Of a stretch of DNA of 64,000 nt, positions 25,134 to 34,945 are shown piece after piece. The number at the start of each line of letters is the position of its first letter. Position 1 is the first letter of the stretch. A model generated the notes under the pieces. The model did no database searches. It was not told where the DNA came from and worked only from the letters and a program-made list of their open reading frames with translations. Source of the DNA: JBEBXQ01 sp040391535 (GTDB lineage: Bacteria; Bacteroidota; Bacteroidia; Cytophagales; Spirosomataceae); NCBI GenBank assembly GCA_040391535.1, contig JBEBXQ010000005.1, positions 21,561-85,560 of the forward strand, in the 5' to 3' direction. The translations under genes and the position numbers were made by a program.

Positions 25134-27431
25134 ATGTTAAAGCTTCAGTCAGGAAAATATAAAAGATTGATAACACGACTCTGGCAATTTACGTTGCTGG
25201 GTATTTTTGGAATAGTGTTTTACATTTTCGCTGTTGCGGTCAATCTTTTCTGGCTTTTCGGCAAGATGCCTGATCTCAGAACGCTGGAAAACCCTAAAAG
25301 TGAACTGGCCTCCGAGCTGTTTTCAGAAGACGGGAAGTCGCTAGGTAAATATTTTATTGAGAACCGTGCGCCTATTGAGCTTGATCAGGTTTCGCAACAT
25401 CTGATTGAGGCCCTGATTGCTACAGAAGACGCCCGTTTTGTAAAACATTCGGGAATTGATGCCAGGAGTCTTTTCAGAGTAGTACAGGGGGTTGTCACCG
25501 GTAGCACCAGTTCGGGGGGAGGTAGTACGCTTACTCAGCAGGTAGCAAAAAACCTCTTTAAAACAAGATCCGAAGAATACCGGGGTGCCATGGGTAATAT
25601 CCCGTTGGTACGTACAGTAATTGCTAAAACCAAAGAATGGATTCTGGCGGTTACCCTGGAAAGAAAATACACCAAAAGGGAAATCATGATGATGTACCTG
25701 AATACGGTGTCTTTCGGCAACAACGCCTATGGTGTCAAAGTAGCTGCCCGGACCTATTTCAGTAAAGATGCCCTTGATCTTGATAAGCATGAGGCTGCAT
25801 TGCTTGTCGGGCTGTTGCAAAATCCTACTTACTGGAATCCACGGCGCTTTCCGGAGCGGGCAATGGTTCGGAGAAATACCGTGCTGAGCCAGATGGAGAA
25901 ATATGGTTTTCTGAATGAAACCGAATTCGCAACTGAAAAATCGAAGGACCTCGACCTGAACTTTGCCGTGGAAAGTCATAATACAGGCCCGGCACCTTAT
26001 TTCAGGGAATCGATGCGTTCGACACTGAAAAACTGGGTACAGCAGTATAACCAGGAAAACGGGACGGAGTATGATTTATATACAAGCGGGCTCCGGATTT
26101 ATACCACTATTGATGCCAGAATGCAGCAGTATATGGAAGAGTCGGTGGAAGAACACATGAAAACACAGCAAAAGTTGTTTTTCGAGCACTGGAAAGGGAG
26201 GAACCCGTGGACGGATGAAAACGGAAAAGAAATCCCCAACTTTATCGAAACACAAATCAGACGTCTTCCGCAGTTTATACAGATCAAAAAAGAGTCAGGA
26301 GAGGAAAAGGCATGGGAAGTAATGAAAGAGCCTCATCAAATGAAGATTTTTTCGTGGGAAGGAGAAAAGGAAGTGGAGATGAGTACCATTGACTCGATGA
26401 AATATTATAAGCATTTTCTCAGAACAGGCATGGTATCCATGGATCCCAGAAATGGCCATGTAAAAGCCTGGGTAGGCGGGATTAATTTCAAATATTTTAA
26501 ATACGATCACGTAAAACAGGGAGCACGGCAACCAGGTTCTACCTTTAAGCCGTTTGTGTATCTTTCCGCACTGGATAAGGGTTTTCTGACGCCTTGTTCG
26601 CATGTGGTGGACCAGCCGGTTTATTTTGGGCTGTCAGACGGCGTTCCCGGCGGGTGGAGTCCCAAAAATGCTGACGGAAAATATTCCTACCGTTCCTTGT
26701 CGTTAAGGCAGGCGATCGGGGAATCTGTTAATACGGTGAGTGCTTACATTATGAAGCAGGTGAAGCCTAAAACAGTAGTAGAATATGCACAGAAATTAGG
26801 CATTACTACCCCTCTGGATGCAAAACCAGCCCTGTGCCTGGGTATCAGTGATGTTTCTGTTTATGATATGGTGAGAGCTTATTCTGCATTTGCCAATGGC
26901 GGACACCGGATCGACCCGATGAGTGTTTTAAGAATTGAAGACCGTTACGGAAACCTGTTACAGGAGTTTTTCCCTAAAGAAAATCAGGAGCTGAGTGCCA
27001 ACATGGCGTATAATATGCTGTATCTGATGCGTGGTGCAACAGAAGATCCGAGAGGAACCGCTGGTCGTCTGCGGCAATGGGGAGTAACAGACGGAAATGA
27101 AATTGCCGCTAAAACAGGTACTACCTCCAATCATTCTGATGGTTGGTTCATGGGATTGACCAGTAATCTGGTGACCGGTATCTGGGTGGGAGGAGAAGAC
27201 AGAAGTGTTCACTTCAGGTCGATTTCTTTGGGACAAGGTGCAAGAATTGCAATGCCTGCATGGGGAATGTATATGCAGAAAGTGTATAATGACCCTACAC
27301 TGATCAATTACGGTAAAAGCTCCTTTACCAAGCCTGAGAATTATTTCCTTGATTGTGGAAGGGTAGAGGTTGACAGCTCGGATACTTATATTCCGCCTTC
27401 GATTGTGGAGGACGATGATGTGTTATTCTGA
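25134..27431 (+). CDS. Class A penicillin-binding protein (PBP1a-like)
   Basis: The product is 765 residues: a bifunctional peptidoglycan glycosyltransferase and transpeptidase anchored by one N-terminal membrane helix (about 19-43). The GT51 domain has catalytic Glu98 in ALIATEDARFVKHSGID, then GGSTLTQQVAKN and a YLNTVSFGNNAYGV stretch. The transpeptidase has the active-site serine 469 in GSTFKPF, SVN in GESVNTVSA, and the KTGT motif at Lys660. It polymerises and cross-links murein in the periplasm. Its stop codon overlaps the glycerate kinase start (TGATG), so the two are coupled. Confidence 0.95.
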   Translation: MLKLQSGKYKRLITRLWQFTLLGIFGIVFYIFAVAVNLFWLFGKMPDLRTLENPKSELASELFSEDGKSLGKYFIENRAPIELDQVSQHLIEALIATEDARFVKHSGIDARSLFRVVQGVVTGSTSSGGGSTLTQQVAKNLFKTRSEEYRGAMGNIPLVRTVIAKTKEWILAVTLERKYTKREIMMMYLNTVSFGNNAYGVKVAARTYFSKDALDLDKHEAALLVGLLQNPTYWNPRRFPERAMVRRNTVLSQMEKYGFLNETEFATEKSKDLDLNFAVESHNTGPAPYFRESMRSTLKNWVQQYNQENGTEYDLYTSGLRIYTTIDARMQQYMEESVEEHMKTQQKLFFEHWKGRNPWTDENGKEIPNFIETQIRRLPQFIQIKKESGEEKAWEVMKEPHQMKIFSWEGEKEVEMSTIDSMKYYKHFLRTGMVSMDPRNGHVKAWVGGINFKYFKYDHVKQGARQPGSTFKPFVYLSALDKGFLTPCSHVVDQPVYFGLSDGVPGGWSPKNADGKYSYRSLSLRQAIGESVNTVSAYIMKQVKPKTVVEYAQKLGITTPLDAKPALCLGISDVSVYDMVRAYSAFANGGHRIDPMSVLRIEDRYGNLLQEFFPKENQELSANMAYNMLYLMRGATEDPRGTAGRLRQWGVTDGNEIAAKTGTTSNHSDGWFMGLTSNLVTGIWVGGEDRSVHFRSISLGQGARIAMPAWGMYMQKVYNDPTLINYGKSSFTKPENYFLDCGRVEVDSSDTYIPPSIVEDDDVLF

Positions 27432-28573
27432 TGGGGTTGAAAATACTGATAGCACCGGATAAATTCAGAGGGTCACTGAACGCAGAAGAAGTTTGCGAAG
27501 CTGTGAAAAGCGGCGCGCGTATGGCACTTCCTGACGCCAGCCTGGAAATCATGACCCTGGCTGACGGCGGGGAAGGGACGGTGCAGATTCTGATGAGAGC
27601 ACTGGATGGTGTTTCCAGAGAGGTGGAGGTCATGGATCCTTTGGGGCGGCCAGTCAGTGCTGTATATGGTTTGAATCCGGAAAAAAAAACAGCCTTTATT
27701 GAAATGGCCGCTGCTTCCGGACTGGCACTCCTGCATGAAGAGGAGCGTAACCCTTTAGCGACCAGTACTTATGGAACCGGGCAACTCATTGCTGATGCCA
27801 TTGATCAGGGTGCAGAAACTATTTATCTGGGTATTGGCGGTAGTGCTACCACAGATGCCGGCCTGGGTATGGCAAAGGCTCTCGGATTCAGGTTTCTGGA
27901 TCTGAACGGAAATGAATTGGAGGGTACGGGCAGCTGTCTTCAGAAAGTAGTGAAAATTTCGGAGGCAGGGAAACATCCCGGTCTTGATAAAATAAAAGTA
28001 ATTGTATTGTCAGATGTAACCAACCCGCTTTCGGGTACCAATGGAGCGGCATGGGTTTACGGACCACAGAAAGGGGCCAGCCCGGAAATGGTTGCCCGGT
28101 TGGATAAAGGGTTGGTACATATCAATAAAATTGCTTCTGCCTGGTCTGAAAAGAATATCAGTGAGATGGCCGGAGCCGGAGCCGCCGGAGGTTTGGGAGC
28201 CGGAGCTATCTGGTTTTTGAATGCTGAAATCCGCGGTGGTGCCGATAGCCTGATTGAGCTTACCGGATTAAAGGATAAGATCCGGCAGGCCGATCTTGTC
28301 ATCACAGGCGAAGGAAAGGTTGATTTTCAGACATTACAGGGGAAAGTAATCGGCGGGCTCGCCAAAGTCTGCCGGGAAAATCATAAACCGCTGGCGGTCA
28401 TATGCGGCGCGTTGCTCCTTAACCCTTCCCAGATTAAAGAAGCCGGCATTACTTATGCCGTTTCTGTTCTCAACCGCCCGGTTAGTGAAAAAACAGCTTT
28501 TGAGGAGGCTTTTGAAAGAGTAGAAGAAGCAACTTTTAATCTGGTCCGCTTGTTTTCTTATCGTAACGTCTGA
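27431..28573 (+). CDS. Glycerate kinase
   Basis: The product is 380 residues of the GarK/GlxK family, which phosphorylates D-glycerate with ATP (2-phosphoglycerate in this class). The conserved start ILIAPDKFRGSLNAEEV is followed by MTLADGGEGTVQIL, EMAAASGLALL, TSTYGTGQLI, LGIGGSATTDAGLGMA and AGGLGAGAIWF, plus ADLVITGEGKVDFQTLQGKV near the end. No glyoxylate or tartronate semialdehyde gene is nearby, so its metabolic source of glycerate is not shown. It is coupled to the penicillin-binding protein upstream by a one-base overlap. Confidence 0.95.
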   Translation: MGLKILIAPDKFRGSLNAEEVCEAVKSGARMALPDASLEIMTLADGGEGTVQILMRALDGVSREVEVMDPLGRPVSAVYGLNPEKKTAFIEMAAASGLALLHEEERNPLATSTYGTGQLIADAIDQGAETIYLGIGGSATTDAGLGMAKALGFRFLDLNGNELEGTGSCLQKVVKISEAGKHPGLDKIKVIVLSDVTNPLSGTNGAAWVYGPQKGASPEMVARLDKGLVHINKIASAWSEKNISEMAGAGAAGGLGAGAIWFLNAEIRGGADSLIELTGLKDKIRQADLVITGEGKVDFQTLQGKVIGGLAKVCRENHKPLAVICGALLLNPSQIKEAGITYAVSVLNRPVSEKTAFEEAFERVEEATFNLVRLFSYRNV

Positions 28574-28601
28574 AAAACACAGACGCAGGTAGTCGGGTAT
28601 T

Positions 28602-30416
28602 ATGTCAGCATTTGATTTTAAAAGTGAATTACTGAGAATTCCGTCAGAACCCGGTGTATACCGGTATTTTGATGAAAGAGGAGAAATTATCTATGTTGGA
28701 AAAGCAAAAAACCTGAAAAACAGGGTAAGCAGTTATTTCGCCAGATCCAATCAGCACAGCACCAAAACAAAGCGGCTTGTGAGTCAGATCCGCAGGATCG
28801 AATTCACCATTGTGGCGTCAGAATGGGATGCGCTCATTCTGGAAAACCAGTTGATCAAGAATTTTCAGCCCCGCTATAATATCCTGTTGAGGGATGATAA
28901 AACCTACCCGTATATCTGTATTACGAGTGAACGTTTCCCAAGAGTAATCTCAACACGTAATCCCGACAAAAAAGAAGGAATTTATTTCGGGCCGTTTGCC
29001 AGTGTCCGTACCATGAACGCGCTTCTTGAAATGTTCCGGTCACTCTATACCATCCGCTCCTGCAGTTATGTATTGTCAAAGCAGAATGTTGAAGCAGGCA
29101 AATTCAAAACCTGCCTTGAATACCATATCGGCAATTGCAAAGGCCCGTGTGAAGGACTGACAGATGAAGAAAGTTATAATCAGGAAATTGACCTGGTGGA
29201 GAATATCCTGAAAGGGAACCTCTCGGTCCCGCACCAGTATTTCAAGCGGAAAATGCTGAAAGCGGCCGAGGTAATGGAGTTTGAAGAAGCACACAAATGG
29301 AAAACAAAACTGAGCTTGCTGGATAATTTCCAGAGTAAAACCATTGTGGCTAACGCCAAAACAGGAAATATTGATGTTTTAACAATTCTTTCTGATGAAG
29401 ACGCAGCCTACTTCAATTATATGAAGCTGGTCAATGGGTATATGATTGCCACTCAGACTTTCGAAGTAAAGAAAAAACTGGATGAGTCAGATGCCGATTT
29501 GTGGGCTATGATGCTGATTGAGATGCGTGAAAAATATGGCGATGAGTCAAAAGAAGTAATTTCAAATATACGTCCTGAAATGGAAGTAGCGATTGACGTT
29601 ACCATTCCCCAGATAGGAGATAAGAAGAAGTTACTGGAAATGTCTGTGAAAAATGTCATGTTTTTCAGAAGGGAAGTAGCGGAAAGGAAAGCCGCTGAAA
29701 CTTCTGCTTCCAGTTCAAAAAAGGACAGAGTATTGATAAAGCTGAAAACGGATTTTCAGCTGAAAAATCTGCCCAGACATATTGAATGTTTCGATAACTC
29801 TAACATACAGGGCACAAACCCCGTGGCTGCGATGGTATGTTTTAAAAACGGTAAACCTTCCAAAAAGGATTACAGGCATTTTATCATTAAGTCAGTAATC
29901 GGGCCTAATGATTTTGCTTCTATGAAAGAAATTGTGGGTCGGCGGTATTCGCGGTTGCTGGATGAAAATGAACCTTTACCGGATCTTATCGTCATTGATG
30001 GAGGAAAAGGACAGCTCAGTGCTGCCTGTGAAGCGTTGCAGGAATTGGGTATTTACGGAAAGGTGCCGGTGGTGGGTATAGCAAAACGTCTTGAAGAAAT
30101 ATATTTTCCGGAGGATTCTTTTCCCTTGTATATAGATAAGAAGTCAGAATCCCTGAAACTTATCCAGCAGATCAGAGATGAAGCTCACCGTTTTGCTATT
30201 ACATTTCATCGGGACAGACGGAGCAAGAACAGTCTGATCAGCGAACTGGAAAATATTGAAGGGATCGGGAAAATAACAGCGACCAGATTACTCAAGCATT
30301 TTAAATCTGTCCGGGCCATAAAGGATTGTAGCATAGAGGATCTTGCTGAAATTACAGGTATGGATCGGGCGCAGAAAGTTAAGTATTATTTTGAAAGTTT
30401 AGTAGATAGAAATTGA
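28602..30416 (+). CDS. uvrC: Excinuclease ABC subunit C
   Basis: The product is 604 residues, normal for UvrC. The N-terminal GIY-YIG nuclease domain (about 14-95, PGVYRYFDERGEIIYVGKAKNLKNRV) makes the 3' incision. A cysteine-containing stretch CLEYHIGNCKGPC, the UVR motif (about 205-240), the RNase H-like domain with IECFDNSNIQG, VIDGGKGQLSAA and DEAHRFAI that makes the 5' incision, and two C-terminal helix-hairpin-helix motifs (IEGIGKITATRLLKHF) follow. It acts in nucleotide excision repair with UvrA and UvrB. It lies 28 bases after the glycerate kinase gene. Confidence 0.97.
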   Translation: MSAFDFKSELLRIPSEPGVYRYFDERGEIIYVGKAKNLKNRVSSYFARSNQHSTKTKRLVSQIRRIEFTIVASEWDALILENQLIKNFQPRYNILLRDDKTYPYICITSERFPRVISTRNPDKKEGIYFGPFASVRTMNALLEMFRSLYTIRSCSYVLSKQNVEAGKFKTCLEYHIGNCKGPCEGLTDEESYNQEIDLVENILKGNLSVPHQYFKRKMLKAAEVMEFEEAHKWKTKLSLLDNFQSKTIVANAKTGNIDVLTILSDEDAAYFNYMKLVNGYMIATQTFEVKKKLDESDADLWAMMLIEMREKYGDESKEVISNIRPEMEVAIDVTIPQIGDKKKLLEMSVKNVMFFRREVAERKAAETSASSSKKDRVLIKLKTDFQLKNLPRHIECFDNSNIQGTNPVAAMVCFKNGKPSKKDYRHFIIKSVIGPNDFASMKEIVGRRYSRLLDENEPLPDLIVIDGGKGQLSAACEALQELGIYGKVPVVGIAKRLEEIYFPEDSFPLYIDKKSESLKLIQQIRDEAHRFAITFHRDRRSKNSLISELENIEGIGKITATRLLKHFKSVRAIKDCSIEDLAEITGMDRAQKVKYYFESLVDRN

Positions 30417-30573
30417 CGTTTTGAGCCATTTTTAGCACTTTTTACATGAAATTTAAAAAAAGTGTCTTGAAAATCAAAAATAACAATAATTGTTAAGTTG
30501 CTGATATTCAGCATGTTAATATTGTATAGGCTGCCGATTGCATTTTTTTAAGTGTTTTTTTTATAATGAGAAG

Positions 30574-30603
30574 TTGTGTAATAGGTTTTAATTTGTAAAT
30601 TTC
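30574..30603 (+). promoter_or_regulatory. Candidate promoter of the histone-like gene
   Basis: TTG at 30574-30576, a 19-base spacer, then TAAATTTC at 30596-30603 (one mismatch to TAnnTTTG). The ATG lies 63 bases further on. Confidence 0.4.
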
Positions 30604-30666
30604 GGCATTACAAATGCGTTTCTGACGCATTTACGGCATTTTTTCCCACTAAAATCTATTAAAGAA

Positions 30667-30846
30667 ATGGCACGTTTTGATGAAGTAAAAAGTTTGATCG
30701 ATTCTTTGGAAGGTGATTTCGATAAGTTTTACAACAAACAGAATCAGGCAGCTGGTACCCGTGTTCGTAAAGGAATGCAGGATCTGAAAAACCTGGCTCA
30801 GGAAATCCGTTCAGAAGTTCAGAACATCAAAAATACAGCAGAGTAG
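30667..30846 (+). CDS. Small histone H1-like (Hc1 family) protein
   Basis: The product is 59 residues, starting MARFDEVKSLIDSLEGDFDKFY and ending IRSEVQNIKNTAE. It is almost entirely helical, with Arg/Lys in the middle (GTRVRKGMQDLKNLAQEI). This matches the short Bacteroidota proteins of the Hc1 histone H1-like family, which lack the Lys/Ala-rich tail of the chlamydial protein. A nucleoid-binding role is presumed from the family. It has its own candidate promoter and a strong terminator at 30871, as expected for an abundantly expressed small gene. Confidence 0.85.
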   Translation: MARFDEVKSLIDSLEGDFDKFYNKQNQAAGTRVRKGMQDLKNLAQEIRSEVQNIKNTAE

Positions 30847-30870
30847 TACGACGTCTTCTACAGAAAAGAG

Positions 30871-30897
30871 GCTGACCCGAATGGTCAGCTTTTTTTG
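30871..30897 (+). terminator. Rho-independent terminator of the histone-like gene
   Basis: GCTGACC (30871-30877) pairs with GGTCAGC (30883-30889) with a 5-base loop, followed by seven T. Confidence 0.9.
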
Positions 30898-31157
30898 TTA
30901 TTTACCGGCCTCTCCCGGAAGACAGAGTAGATAAGTTATCCAGGTCATACTGAAAGATAGCTCAGGGAGAACTGCGCAAATCTCTTTTTTCCTTCTGAAA
31001 TGTTTATGGATACCAGATTTCTGAGAAGATATGATCCCTCCATGAACTGCTTGATTTCTTCGGAAGGTTATTTAGCAGTAAGCCGACGGATTCTTCCATA
31101 ACAAAAAAGAGCAACCGGTATACCCGATTGCTCTTTCTTAATTCTGATTTTTCCTGA
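30898..31157. other. Intergenic region without a recognised gene
   Basis: Apart from the terminator at 31103-31136 I see nothing certain. Short frames exist on both strands (plus 31000-31104, 34 residues; minus about 31070-30945, 41 residues), but neither resembles a known protein. Confidence 0.4.
31103..31136 (-). terminator. Terminator of the POT transporter / hydratase pair
   Basis: On the minus strand AAGAGCAA pairs with TTGCTCTT, followed by TTTTTTGTT. Confidence 0.8.
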
Positions 31158-31571
31158 TCAGAAAATCTTATCATTCATTAAGGTCGCGACACCCCGAATG
31201 GTTATTTTCCTGGTATTCAAATCCATTACTTCTGTACTGATTTCGGCACGGTGTTTTACGGCATCAATACTTTTAATGGTAAAAACGGCTTCGTATTCCA
31301 CATCCGTAAACATGGGGCGCAGGAAGTCCATAGTTTGTCCCAGATATACCGAGCCGTAACCGGGAAACTGCGTTCCCAGGATTTTGGTAAACACCGATGC
31401 TCCCAGCATGCCATGAATAATCGGTTTTTTAAACTGGGTGGTAGCTGCAAAATCAGCATCCAGGTGCAGCGGATTATCGTCACCCGTAACCCTTGCGAAA
31501 TCTTCAACGTTCTGTTGTGTAAAGCTGAAGATATGTGAAAACTTTGTTCCTTCTTTGGCTTCTAAATTCAT
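31158..31571 (-). CDS. MaoC-like (R)-specific enoyl-CoA hydratase
   Basis: The product is 137 residues with a hot-dog fold. The catalytic motif GDDNPLH places Asp31 and His36 exactly at the spacing found in (R)-hydratases such as PhaJ. It hydrates trans-2-enoyl-CoA to (R)-3-hydroxyacyl-CoA, or acts on a related thioester. Its ATG overlaps the stop codon of the POT transporter upstream by one base (TAATG). The pairing of a peptide transporter with an enoyl hydratase has no obvious pathway meaning. No PHA synthase is in the window. Confidence 0.88.
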   Translation of the reverse strand: MNLEAKEGTKFSHIFSFTQQNVEDFARVTGDDNPLHLDADFAATTQFKKPIIHGMLGASVFTKILGTQFPGYGSVYLGQTMDFLRPMFTDVEYEAVFTIKSIDAVKHRAEISTEVMDLNTRKITIRGVATLMNDKIF

Positions 31572-33070
31572 TATTCAATTCCTCCCATCCATTTTTTTAT
31601 AGGTTTGGCAAATATAAGCAGTATAACGCCGGCGATAAAGGCAAACAGGAATACCTGATTGAATAAGGCGGGCATTTGCAGAATGTTCTCTTCATCAAAG
31701 TTTCCGGCAAACAATCCGGCAATCAGGTTACCTAAAGAGGCACCCACAAACCAGATCCCCATCAACTGGCTGACAAACCGTTTAGGAGCCAGTTTTGTGT
31801 AGGCACTCAATCCTACCGGGCTCAGGCATAATTCCCCGGTGGTATGTAACAGATAGGTAAATGCCAGGAAAAAAGGTGAAACAAGCTCTCCTGAAACAGC
31901 GAGGTTTGCTCCGATTTCCATCACCAGAAAACCAGCACCCAGTAATAATAACCCCAAAGCAAACTTTATCGGAATGGAAGGATTCTTATTACGCTGAGCC
32001 AGCCATATCCATAAACTGGCCATAACCGGGGCCAGTAATACGATGAAAAAGGGGTTGAAATTCTGAAACCAGCTTGACGGAACCTCGAAAGTACCCAGTG
32101 TGCGGTGGGTATGTCTTTCAGCGAAAATCTGTAATGAGGTGCCAGCCTGTTCAAAGCCTGACCAGAATAATGCGGCAGCAATGAAGAAGATCACCAATAC
32201 GCCTACTCTTCTCTTTTCTTCGGGGGTAAGTCCTCCGGCAATCAGAATAAACAGGAAATAGAAAAGAGCAACCGATACAATAATGATACCTGTGGCCTGT
32301 GCCAGTCCCTGGGCTGAGGTGAGATCAATGGTTCCTGTGAGTTGCAGGGTAGTAAGAAAAACAACCAGTAATGCAAGCAGTCCGTAACCCAGCTTTTTCT
32401 GAGCCGGATGTGCTGTTTCATTATGATCGGCACTTTTCAGTGATTTGTCGGGAGCTTCGCCCAATCCTTTCAGATACATGGCTCCTCCGAATTTAAAAAC
32501 GATCAGTCCCAGGAACATCCCTACCGCCGCTGCGCCAAAACCCAGGTGCCAGTTAACAACCTGTCCTAGGTATCCCACGAGCAGCATTCCAAGAAAAGAA
32601 CCAAGATTGATCCCGATATAGAAAATGGAAAACGCTGAATCTCTGCGTGCGCCACCCTCCGGATACAGTTCGCCTACAATGGAGCTGATATTGGGTTTCA
32701 GCAAGCCTGTCCCGATAGCTACCAGGGCCAGTCCTGCATAAAAAATGGAGGGATCTCCCGGAATAGCGAGGACAATATGTCCCATCATGATTACGATACC
32801 ACCATACCAGATTGATTTTTTCTGTCCGAGGATATTATCGGCAATCCAGCCACCAGGCAACGACAGCAGATAAACGGAAGCGGTATACAATCCGTAAATG
32901 GCAGAACCTTCACTTACACTAAGTCCCAGGCCTCCGCGCATATTGTCAATCAGGAACATGAGAAGTATGGCCCTCATGCCATAATAACTGAAGCGTTCCC
33001 ACATTTCAGCAAAGAAGAGAACATAGAGGCCTTTCGGATGTTTTTGTGATACTGTAGCTGTATTACTCAT
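31571..33070 (-). CDS. POT/PTR family proton-coupled peptide transporter
   Basis: The product is 499 residues with about 14 predicted membrane helices, MFS type. The proton-coupling motif ExxERFxYY is present as EMWERFSYYG (Glu22, Glu25, Arg26). Further POT stretches are GGWIADNILGQKKSIWYGG and the GxGLLKPNISSIVGELY region with FSIFYIGINLGSFLG. It imports di- and tripeptides with protons across the inner membrane. It is the first gene of a two-gene unit with the MaoC hydratase. Confidence 0.94.
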   Translation of the reverse strand: MSNTATVSQKHPKGLYVLFFAEMWERFSYYGMRAILLMFLIDNMRGGLGLSVSEGSAIYGLYTASVYLLSLPGGWIADNILGQKKSIWYGGIVIMMGHIVLAIPGDPSIFYAGLALVAIGTGLLKPNISSIVGELYPEGGARRDSAFSIFYIGINLGSFLGMLLVGYLGQVVNWHLGFGAAAVGMFLGLIVFKFGGAMYLKGLGEAPDKSLKSADHNETAHPAQKKLGYGLLALLVVFLTTLQLTGTIDLTSAQGLAQATGIIIVSVALFYFLFILIAGGLTPEEKRRVGVLVIFFIAAALFWSGFEQAGTSLQIFAERHTHRTLGTFEVPSSWFQNFNPFFIVLLAPVMASLWIWLAQRNKNPSIPIKFALGLLLLGAGFLVMEIGANLAVSGELVSPFFLAFTYLLHTTGELCLSPVGLSAYTKLAPKRFVSQLMGIWFVGASLGNLIAGLFAGNFDEENILQMPALFNQVFLFAFIAGVILLIFAKPIKKWMGGIE

Positions 33071-33198
33071 TGGGAAATATACAGATTTTGTAGGATTTTA
33101 AGTTTGTTAAGTGCAATAAATGGTGCAATATACAAATAATGGCTTAATCTGAAAATCTCGTATTAGGGTTCCTTACAACCGCAATGATAACGTCAGAA

Positions 33199-33228
33199 AT
33201 GAAAATAGCCTGTGTTTCCACAGGCTAT
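33199..33228 (-). terminator. Terminator of the Gfo/Idh/MocA gene
   Basis: ATAGCCTGTG and CACAGGCTAT (33205-33228) form a perfect 10-bp stem with a 4-base loop. On the minus strand TTTTCATTTC follows. Confidence 0.7.
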
Positions 33229-33313
33229 GGGCTGCTATCCGAACTGTATTTTTAACAGGAATCAATCATTCGAAGAGATTACCCGAAATAGGGCTTGTAC
33301 CATACCTTTAGTA

Positions 33314-34654
33314 TTAAAATTTCGGTTCCCATCCTTTGGCATATTCTCTGCCCCATAGTTTCATACCTTCTTTGTCCTGAATCCGTCCGGTTGCCGGGTC
33401 TACCTTAAATGATTTACCGATCCGGGAAGAGATATTGGCCAGATGGCACAGATGGGTACTGATGGCCCCTTCTTCAATGGTTGAATTTTGTTTTTCAGTT
33501 CCTCTGATGGCGTTGAAGAAATTCACAACGTGGGTAGTGCTCATATCGCCACCACCGCCAAGGGCTGTTCCGGCTTCATTTCCTTTGGCTTTGCTGTCGC
33601 GTACCATTTTGCCTTCCCTGTCATACAGTTTATAGCCGTTCCGGTCAACGTATACAGACCCTTCAGAACCATAGATAACCGTCCCGCGGTCTGTACCGTA
33701 GGTTTTGTATCCGTTGCGGCTTTTTCCGTCCCATTGAATAATTTTATTTCCGCCAAACTTAAAGGTGGCTTCCATGGTATCGTACATTGTCCAGCCATCA
33801 TTCAGGAAATGTCTTTTTGCAGCTTCCACATCTACAAATTCAGGATATTGAACCTGTAGTGCCCAGCGTGCTATATCCAGTTCGTGGGTAGCGTTGTTTC
33901 CGGATTCCGCTGTTCCGTAATCCCATCCATACCAGTGCCAGTTATAATCCCAGGTATCGTGGGTATAGCTTTTGCGTGGCGCGGGCCCCTGGAACAAATC
34001 CCAGTCCAGGCCTTCAGGAACCGGTGCTGCTTTCGGTAACGGTACTTCACCGCGTGTGGCGGAATAAAAAGCGACTGCCTTATAGGCCGTGCCGATAACA
34101 CCGTTATGAATCTCAGCAATAATTTCCCGTGATTCAGAAGCCGACCGTTGCTGGTTCCCCATCTGAATGACTTTGTTATATTTTTTTCTCAGCTCAATCA
34201 GCAATTCTCCCTCCCGGGGGTTATGGCTGCATGGCTTTTCCACATAAACATGCTTTCCGCCCTGAACAGCCAGCCAGGTACCCGGTGCATGCCAGTGATC
34301 GGGTGTAGCGTTAATTAATACATCTACTTCTTTATCTTCAATTACTTTAATGATACTGTTTTCCAGTTTGGGGGTATAATCAATATGTTTTGAGAATTTC
34401 TGCGCGGCACTCTCACGCTGATGCTTCATCACATCACAGAGGTAAACGAGATTGACATTGCTCGACTTGAGTTTAATGGGCTCGTAGAATGCACCCAACC
34501 GGCGGCCCAGTCCGGCAATAGCGACATTAAGACGCTCGTTGGCTCCGGAAATACGTGCATAACTTTTAGCCGGAATGGCATTGAACCCGGCAAAACCCAG
34601 CCCGGCTGCACCTAAGGCTGTTTTTTTGATAAAATCTCTTCTGGTATTTTTCAT
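33314..34654 (-). CDS. Tat-exported Gfo/Idh/MocA family oxidoreductase
   Basis: The product is 446 residues. I chose the ATG at 34652-34654 because it places a twin-arginine signal (NTRRDFIKKTALGAAGLGFAGF) at the very N-terminus; the longer frame to 34723 would bury it. The Rossmann fold reads VAIAGLGRRLGAF, with DVLINATPDHWHA and the lysine motif GKHVYVEKPCSH. The C-terminal part has W-rich DTWDYNWHWYGWDYG and an HELDIARWAL stretch. These proteins are NAD(P)-binding and act on sugars or glycans; Tat export brings them folded with cofactor to the periplasm. The substrate is unknown. Confidence 0.92.
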   Translation of the reverse strand: MKNTRRDFIKKTALGAAGLGFAGFNAIPAKSYARISGANERLNVAIAGLGRRLGAFYEPIKLKSSNVNLVYLCDVMKHQRESAAQKFSKHIDYTPKLENSIIKVIEDKEVDVLINATPDHWHAPGTWLAVQGGKHVYVEKPCSHNPREGELLIELRKKYNKVIQMGNQQRSASESREIIAEIHNGVIGTAYKAVAFYSATRGEVPLPKAAPVPEGLDWDLFQGPAPRKSYTHDTWDYNWHWYGWDYGTAESGNNATHELDIARWALQVQYPEFVDVEAAKRHFLNDGWTMYDTMEATFKFGGNKIIQWDGKSRNGYKTYGTDRGTVIYGSEGSVYVDRNGYKLYDREGKMVRDSKAKGNEAGTALGGGGDMSTTHVVNFFNAIRGTEKQNSTIEEGAISTHLCHLANISSRIGKSFKVDPATGRIQDKEGMKLWGREYAKGWEPKF

Positions 34655-34909
34655 AATAATAGCAGGAAGTTGCAATGGTTTGTTATTTGACATCCCGGAG
34701 CCGATATTACGATCCCCGGTCATTTGTATTGAAAGACGATTTTTGCATAAGTTACCCTGATTGCATCATGTAACAGAGGACCGGTTTTCCGTCGTTTTGA
34801 ATTTTTGTAACAAAACAGTAGATTACATTCGGGATTTGCAAGAAAATAAATCCAGGTCTGCTACTGATCGGATACGCCATAAGTCCGGTCTTTATATAAG
34901 AAATTCGCC

Positions 34910-34917
34910 TAACTTTG
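34910..34917 (+). promoter_or_regulatory. Candidate -7 box for prmA
   Basis: TAACTTTG matches TAnnTTTG exactly, 28 bases before the ATG. The -33 position is TTT rather than TTG. Confidence 0.45.
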
Positions 34918-34945
34918 CAGATATGCCTTTATATAATAATAACCG

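Noticed and set aside
30436..30464. CACTTTTT...AAAAAGTG inverted repeat after uvrC as terminator
   Set aside because: The stem is nearly all A/T and no T run follows, so it would be a poor terminator.
30945..31070. 41-codon protein-like stretch on the minus strand (contains EEIKQFMEGSYLLRNLV)
   Set aside because: Too short, preceded by a stop, and no family recognised; it may be a gene remnant but I cannot support it.
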